Positions 15,601 through 18,795 of a stretch of 18,795 nt of DNA are shown one piece after another; position 1 is the first letter of the stretch, and each line of letters opens with the position of its first letter. The notes below the pieces were generated by a model. That model was not told where the DNA came from. It searched no databases and was given only the letters and a program-made list of their open reading frames with translations. Origin of the DNA: CAYPZL01 sp964415045 (GTDB lineage: Bacteria; Planctomycetota; Phycisphaerae; Sedimentisphaerales; Anaerobacaceae); contig CAYPZL010000111.1 in NCBI GenBank assembly GCA_964415045.1, positions 1-18,795 of the forward strand. The letters are read 5' to 3'. The position numbers and the translations under genes are program-made.

Positions 15601-16883
15601 TCAGAAAAGTCCTCGCAGGTCCGATTGCGGGTGCTTCCTGGAGCCCGGGGGAAACGGCACTCGCCTTCTCTCTGGGGCCGCCGTTTTGCGAGATCTGGAT
15701 AGCGAATCTTGATCCGAGTGTTTCAACCATCGATGCACTGGGGCCCGGGCGAACAAAGGAGGAATACTATCAAGACAACGTCGGTCATTACACCCAAGCC
15801 ATCACTGCCGATCCTGAGGACGCAAAGAGCTACCTTCGCCGCGCCCGGTACCACCACTATTTGGACAACCAGGAGGACTACATCGCCGACATGAACAAGT
15901 ATGTCGGTCTCCTCTATCCGAGGGGGGGAGCGAGCTCACCTGGCCTCAGGATTCGGGATCTTCTCAATCGTCTCTGGCGCAGCACTCCAAGCAATCTCGG
16001 GGCCAACGTCAACTCGCCCCGTGTCGACGGGACAGGGAGCACCGGGTGCTTGTCAGCCGATGGCCGGTCGCTCTACCTGGAGTCTTCTCGATCAGGCGGA
16101 CACGACATCTGGATCACCACACGCGAAACCACCGCGGATCCCTGGAGTCCCCCTGTGAATCTTGGCTCACCGGTTAACACGGAATTTGTGGACGGAGTGC
16201 CGAGTCTCACTGCTGACGGCCTATCGCTCTTCTTCCACTCAGACCGTACCGGCGGATATGGAGAGTTTGACATATGGATGTCAAGACGAGAGAGGACAGA
16301 TGACCCTTGGGGCCAGCCAGTAAATCTTGGCCCCCCTGTCAACTCGGCAGACTATGAATGGAGCCACTGTATCTCGCCGGACGGCCTTACCCTCTACTTC
16401 GGCTCCAACCGACCTGGAACCTATGGGAACTCGGACATCTGGGTGACGAGACGGACAAGTGCAGATGACGACTGGAGCGTGCCGGAGAATCTGGGACCTG
16501 TCGTCAATGGTCTCGGCGACGATTATGTGCCGACCCTTTCGCCTGATGGCTTGATGCTCTTCTATACCTGTGTTAGGCCCGGTGGGTATGGGGGTTGGGA
16601 CATTTGGGTGACGGGGCGGGAAACAACGAACGGTCCCTGGGGAGAACCAGTAAATCTTGGGGTGCCCATCAACACGTCGCGTTGGGAAGAATTGGCAATC
16701 ATCTCGCCCGACGATTCCACTTTCTACTTCAGCTCCACGCGACCCGATGGCTGCGGCGGGGAAGACATCTGGTACGTGCCGATTCTTCCCCCGCCGGGCG
16801 ACTTGGAGGACGGTAATAAATCCGGGTCCGGCATGAGAGTGGATCGGGGCCCCGGATCGAAAGGGGGTGGCGCGTCCGAATAA
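12621..16883 (+). CDS. Membrane Ser/Thr protein kinase with TPR region and two WD40-like beta-propellers
   Basis: A 1,420-residue transmembrane kinase of Hanks type. The N-terminal domain (about 80-385) has all key motifs: P-loop GEGGMAV (90-96), VALK with K113, HRDIKPSN (204-211, catalytic D206), DFG (228-230) and GTPAYMSPE (252-260). One membrane helix (about 405-424) follows a basic RRHR stop. The outer part has a TPR-rich helical region (about 445-720), then PD40-type propeller repeats with SPDG turns near 781, 822, 924, 964 and 1008. A lone TPR-like stretch lies at 1052-1095, followed by a second propeller of five repeats (SADG/TADG/SPDG near 1145, 1197, 1252, 1307 and 1362, joined by PWxxPVNLGxPVN). 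The start is GTG at 12621 with GGAG 7 nt upstream. It probably senses extracellular ligands through the propellers. Linkage to the upstream sigma factor suggests a kinase-sigma pair. Confidence 0.93.
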   Translation: MGERPKDIKEILADAASKTSAQERSAYLDAVCSPDTALRSEVESLLRMEQQLGDFLEAPPLHASIAWDASPLSEGPGTVIGRYKLLERIGEGGMAVVYMAEQEQPIRRKVALKIIKLGMDTKQVIARFEAERQALAMMDHPNIAKVLDAGATETGRPYFVMELVTGVSITEYCDKNNLSTKDRLALFIEVCDAVQHAHQKGIIHRDIKPSNVMVTRRDGAPVPKVIDFGIAKATNQKLTEKTLFTRYAHIVGTPAYMSPEQAELSDLDIDTRSDIYSLGVLLYELLTGTTPFSEEELREAGYIEMQRVIREEEPIKPSTKLSTLGETVTDIAKHRGCTPDLLRKVVRGDLDWIVMKSLEKDRARRYDTASAVATDIQHHLDHEPVLARGPSAAYRLQKFSRRHRNLLVAVLGLLILVALLVSTLSTRHENRMRVAEAESFRLSEARNAYTRADLATTLKTVEPILHSRQVGSEARLLYAGILVDAHRYDEAAAELEKLVNERPEIAGAAHSLWTRVLWESEQLDTETLDKIEEHRQKAEELLPETAEAYFLRAMTALTISERFEFLDQALKADPSHYGACRLRALTYYASRRYEKMREDARVMVVLRPRDSLGYSLRATALTKLGRYEEAIADYDRAISCPSIEDPQRVELYAQRCETLIRTSNYEEAIAYGNRCLMEFPDETVLHFHVSCALTALGRYEDASALFERVAKPDPALRSRFRDWAMKYVFDTLEAGRSWHPPDSDPRGIASLAMIEAEKIYNHLSAHGAMRLISDGFAADWSPDGRKLAFSLGVRGTSGLATFDLTSREMDLLIVPGRDPKWSPDGRHIAFVRDRPALSLSKLTKAERRYRYSWTEWVEEVEVWVVREDGTEPRRLASGGGPFWSQDSKHVNYSFKGILRSKSIEDSETPAQEILKVTGSELNVSPDGNYVANSRNGSLEIRERISRAVVAQCEVPPRLSRGSWAPNGRQLTLLDLNDPETTTGLWIYDLDVMQIRKVLAGPIAGASWSPGETALAFSLGPPFCEIWIANLDPSVSTIDALGPGRTKEEYYQDNVGHYTQAITADPEDAKSYLRRARYHHYLDNQEDYIADMNKYVGLLYPRGGASSPGLRIRDLLNRLWRSTPSNLGANVNSPRVDGTGSTGCLSADGRSLYLESSRSGGHDIWITTRETTADPWSPPVNLGSPVNTEFVDGVPSLTADGLSLFFHSDRTGGYGEFDIWMSRRERTDDPWGQPVNLGPPVNSADYEWSHCISPDGLTLYFGSNRPGTYGNSDIWVTRRTSADDDWSVPENLGPVVNGLGDDYVPTLSPDGLMLFYTCVRPGGYGGWDIWVTGRETTNGPWGEPVNLGVPINTSRWEELAIISPDDSTFYFSSTRPDGCGGEDIWYVPILPPPGDLEDGNKSGSGMRVDRGPGSKGGGASE

Positions 16884-16975
16884 TGAATAGTACGACCAAT
16901 ATGAGGTGTGACGGATAGAAAAGCAGCCGGCGAGTAGTCACGCCACCAAGCAGATAACTCACCGGCCCAGCCCGA

Positions 16976-17036
16976 CCCGGGCGGATGGTTTGCGCGCCCG
17001 GGGCAAGGTTCATCTCATGATACTGCAAACCATGAG
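16976..17036 (+). promoter_or_regulatory. Two hairpins with complementary loops (kissing-loop or pseudoknot candidate) in a 5' leader
   Basis: Hairpin 1 pairs CCCGGGCG (16976-16983) with CGCCCGGG (16995-17002), a perfect 8-bp stem with an 11-nt loop. Hairpin 2 pairs CTCATG (17014-17019) with CATGAG (17031-17036), 6 bp plus a U-G, also with an 11-nt loop. GTTTGC in loop 1 (16988-16993) is complementary to GCAAAC in loop 2 (17025-17030). If hairpin 2 opens, the match grows to 9 bp (ATGGTTTGC 16985-16993 with GCAAACCAT 17025-17033). The element ends 13 nt before the GGAGGT of the next gene. There is no U-tract, so it is not a plain terminator. The function is unknown. Confidence 0.5.
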
Positions 17037-17049
17037 GCACATCAAGATT

Positions 17050-17055
17050 GGAGGT
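17050..17055 (+). promoter_or_regulatory. Ribosome binding site deciding the start of the YVTN-propeller gene
   Basis: GGAGGT lies 7 nt before the ATG at 17063. The in-frame TTG at 17048 overlaps this site and so cannot be the start. Confidence 0.8.
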
Positions 17056-17062
17056 ACGTATC

Positions 17063-18673
17063 ATGTGGCGGAACATGGAAGAAAACAGACATGGGACACG
17101 ATTGAGCCATCTTACTTGGCTGTGGCGATCCCTCTTTTTGTTCTTGTGCCTGGCCTCTCCCGTCTCGGGCCAATACTACGCCTATGTCCCAAACATGGGA
17201 CTTGACGACGAGGTGCAAGACGACCTATCGATTATTGACCTGGCCACCAATACCGTCGTTGCCACGGTGCCTGTGGGACACTACCCACAAGGGGTGGCCA
17301 TCAATCCTGCTGGAACTGTCTGTTACGTTGCCAACACCGGCAACTCCTTCACGGTGATCGACATTCCCGCGTTTGCAGCAACGACGATTCCAGGGCCAGG
17401 CGGAATCGGCGCTACGGGGGTGGCGGTGCATCCAGATGGAACGCGGATTTACGTGACGAATCCGGAATGGTATGCGGGAGGCGCCAACAGCAAGGTGTGG
17501 GTCGTCGACCGGGCCGCCAACACCATCATCGAAGAAATCTCCTGCGGCCGAGGCACCTGTGGGATTGCAGTACACCCCGATGGGAACAAAGCTTATGTGA
17601 CCAATACCAGCGATGGTACGATTGCTGTCTTTGATACAGAGACGCATGCCGTGTTGGATACGATCGTCCTGGAAACAGTCGATCCTCATGAGCAATGTTT
17701 CCCTGTTCCTATCATTGTTCATCCGGAGGGGACGTTTGTGTATGCAGCCAACCGGCAAGGACCAACCTTCTGGACGATCAACACAGCGACTCATGAGGTA
17801 CTTGCGCTTCCCTTCGGGCACGAGCACGTCTGTATGGGGATACATCCTGACGGCACTGCAGTGTACTTGTCCGACTTCGACGACGGGAAGGGAACGACCG
17901 TCGATGTGATCGACACGAAGACGCTGGATCTGATCACGACCATTGGCGGCATGAACGGTCCCCTCGGTGTGGCCGTACATCCGGACGGAACACGTCTGTA
18001 TGTCGTGAATCAGGAGAGCGACGCGGTTTCGGTCTTTGATGCGGTCACCTACGCCCACATTACGGATGTCACCGTGGGCGCCAAACCGGAAGCGTACGGC
18101 CAATTTATTGGCCCTGGCGTGCCACGCTTGCTCAAGTCCGATGCCGTCGTCAGGCTTGAGGCCGTCAAGGAGGCAATTGAAAGCGGTGCCGACGGCGTAG
18201 TCAGTCCACAGTACGCCATCGAGCATCTCGAATCGGCTCTCGACTCAGGCAACGCCTGTCTCCAGGAGAACCTGTGGTCTGTTTCGGATGAAGGGCAGTT
18301 AGATCCCCGCCGGTTGCAGGCTTCTGAGGGCACGGCGGTCTTTGAGGCTGAGCAAACCATGGTGCAAGCCACACTGGATGCCATCCGGCGCGGATGGATT
18401 ATGAATGCGGAACTCCGTGCTGAATTACTTGCCATCGTTGACGAAGCGGTACGAGCGGATCGCGTTCTAGCGCTTGTGACCATCGATGATGCCATAGTAG
18501 CAGGAGCCGATCCGGAGGGCATCGGAAGAGCGCAAGAGATGGTGGAACAGGGAGGCGCACTGATCAAGGAGGCCGGTGTTTGGCAGCAAATCGACAAGAA
18601 AGCCTCTCTACTTCGCAGCGCGATCGACCAGTATCGGAGTGCCTGGGACGCGGCCTTGGACTTGATGCCGTAG
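17063..18673 (+). CDS. Secreted YVTN-family beta-propeller protein with C-terminal helical domain
   Basis: A 536-residue exported protein. The signal peptide (about 1-36) has a basic N-region, a hydrophobic LFLFLCLASP core and a probable cut after VSG. A YncE/YVTN-type beta-propeller follows (about 37-352), with repeated HPDG turns near residues 123, 171, 220 (HPEG), 261 and 306, plus NPAG at 81. Each turn is followed by a YVTN- or YVAN-like strand, giving six or seven blades. The last 180 residues (about 355-536) are alpha-helical and acidic, with no motif I recognise. The family has no fixed function. Members serve as surface-binding or scaffold proteins. The start ATG at 17063 is fixed by GGAGGT 7 nt upstream. 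The hairpin pair before it may control translation. It follows the kinase by 179 nt and, like the kinase, carries a propeller. Confidence 0.85.
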   Translation: MWRNMEENRHGTRLSHLTWLWRSLFLFLCLASPVSGQYYAYVPNMGLDDEVQDDLSIIDLATNTVVATVPVGHYPQGVAINPAGTVCYVANTGNSFTVIDIPAFAATTIPGPGGIGATGVAVHPDGTRIYVTNPEWYAGGANSKVWVVDRAANTIIEEISCGRGTCGIAVHPDGNKAYVTNTSDGTIAVFDTETHAVLDTIVLETVDPHEQCFPVPIIVHPEGTFVYAANRQGPTFWTINTATHEVLALPFGHEHVCMGIHPDGTAVYLSDFDDGKGTTVDVIDTKTLDLITTIGGMNGPLGVAVHPDGTRLYVVNQESDAVSVFDAVTYAHITDVTVGAKPEAYGQFIGPGVPRLLKSDAVVRLEAVKEAIESGADGVVSPQYAIEHLESALDSGNACLQENLWSVSDEGQLDPRRLQASEGTAVFEAEQTMVQATLDAIRRGWIMNAELRAELLAIVDEAVRADRVLALVTIDDAIVAGADPEGIGRAQEMVEQGGALIKEAGVWQQIDKKASLLRSAIDQYRSAWDAALDLMP

Positions 18674-18688
18674 AGGGCGATTGCCACT

Positions 18689-18710
18689 GTCCCAGCAGAC
18701 GCTGCTGGAC
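18689..18710 (+). terminator. Probable terminator hairpin after the YVTN-propeller gene
   Basis: CCAGCAG (18692-18698) and CTGCTGG (18702-18708) form a perfect 7-bp stem with a 3-nt loop, extendable by GT/AC around a bulged C. It lies 15-20 nt after the stop codon. The bases after it (TCGTTCTGGTTG) are only mildly T-rich, so termination may be weak or need Rho. Confidence 0.45.
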
Positions 18711-18795
18711 TCGTTCTGGTTGCATCTGGGGCGGCGATACCGTGTCCTTTCGGCGCGGGTGAAAAATCTGAGTTTTTGATGGCGGTTTGGGTTTG
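18711..18795. other. Right-edge non-coding segment
   Basis: No complete gene is seen. The segment contains GCGCGGGTGAAAAATCTGAG, whose GGGTGAAAAAT pattern recalls the G-rich, GAAAAT-containing sequence at the left window edge (there on the opposite strand). Too little sequence remains to identify it. Confidence 0.25.

Noticed and set aside
16976..17050. c-di-GMP riboswitch upstream of the YVTN gene
   Set aside because: A GCAAACC string is present, but the second conserved part (GGGACGCAAAG-like), the tetraloop/receptor arrangement and a closing stem are missing.

Overview
The window is a piece of a GC-rich bacterial genome, most likely from the Planctomycetota. This is inferred from gene content, not from a marker gene. 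A short sigma factor of the ECF-like type sits before a giant Ser/Thr kinase that carries TPRs and WD40-like propellers. There is also a secreted protein built from pre-peptidase C-terminal (PPC) domains and a secreted YVTN-propeller protein. This mix is typical of planctomycetes, though Acidobacteria or Verrucomicrobia cannot be excluded.

Left part (1-4225). The window opens with about 50 bases that look foreign, joined to a ZIP-family metal transporter that has lost its N-terminus. It is followed by a six-gene minus-strand operon that reads from 4225 down to 757: ECF sigma factor, zinc-finger membrane anti-sigma factor, YbjQ-family protein, short NfeD protein, SPFH/stomatin protein (QmcA-like) and a two-helix membrane protein with a double zinc ribbon. 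The genes are tightly packed. A good Rho-independent terminator closes the operon at 714-684. The layout suggests a membrane-stress regulon in which the sigma factor heads the operon for its own membrane-microdomain effectors.

Middle (4426-9126). Three more minus-strand genes follow: ribonuclease R, a TrkH-type potassium channel subunit and its TrkA/KtrA-type NAD-binding gating subunit. A perfect TATAAT lies 6 nt before the rnr start codon, which points to a leaderless mRNA. Copies of a short dispersed repeat (core ACGAGATACGCTTCACG) occupy both non-coding gaps around rnr, and one copy contains the rnr stop codon.

Right part (9328-18673), all on the plus strand. It holds the exported PPC-domain protein, an ECF-like sigma factor, the 1,420-residue kinase-TPR-propeller protein and the secreted YVTN-propeller protein. 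A palindromic repeat element lies between sigma factor and kinase. The gap before the last gene can fold into two hairpins with complementary 11-nt loops. This kissing-loop or pseudoknot candidate sits just upstream of a strong ribosome binding site and is the most interesting unexplained structure. From about 13.5 kb onward, base composition is visibly less GC-rich than in the left half.

No tRNA, rRNA, CRISPR array, complete insertion sequence or transposase gene was seen.
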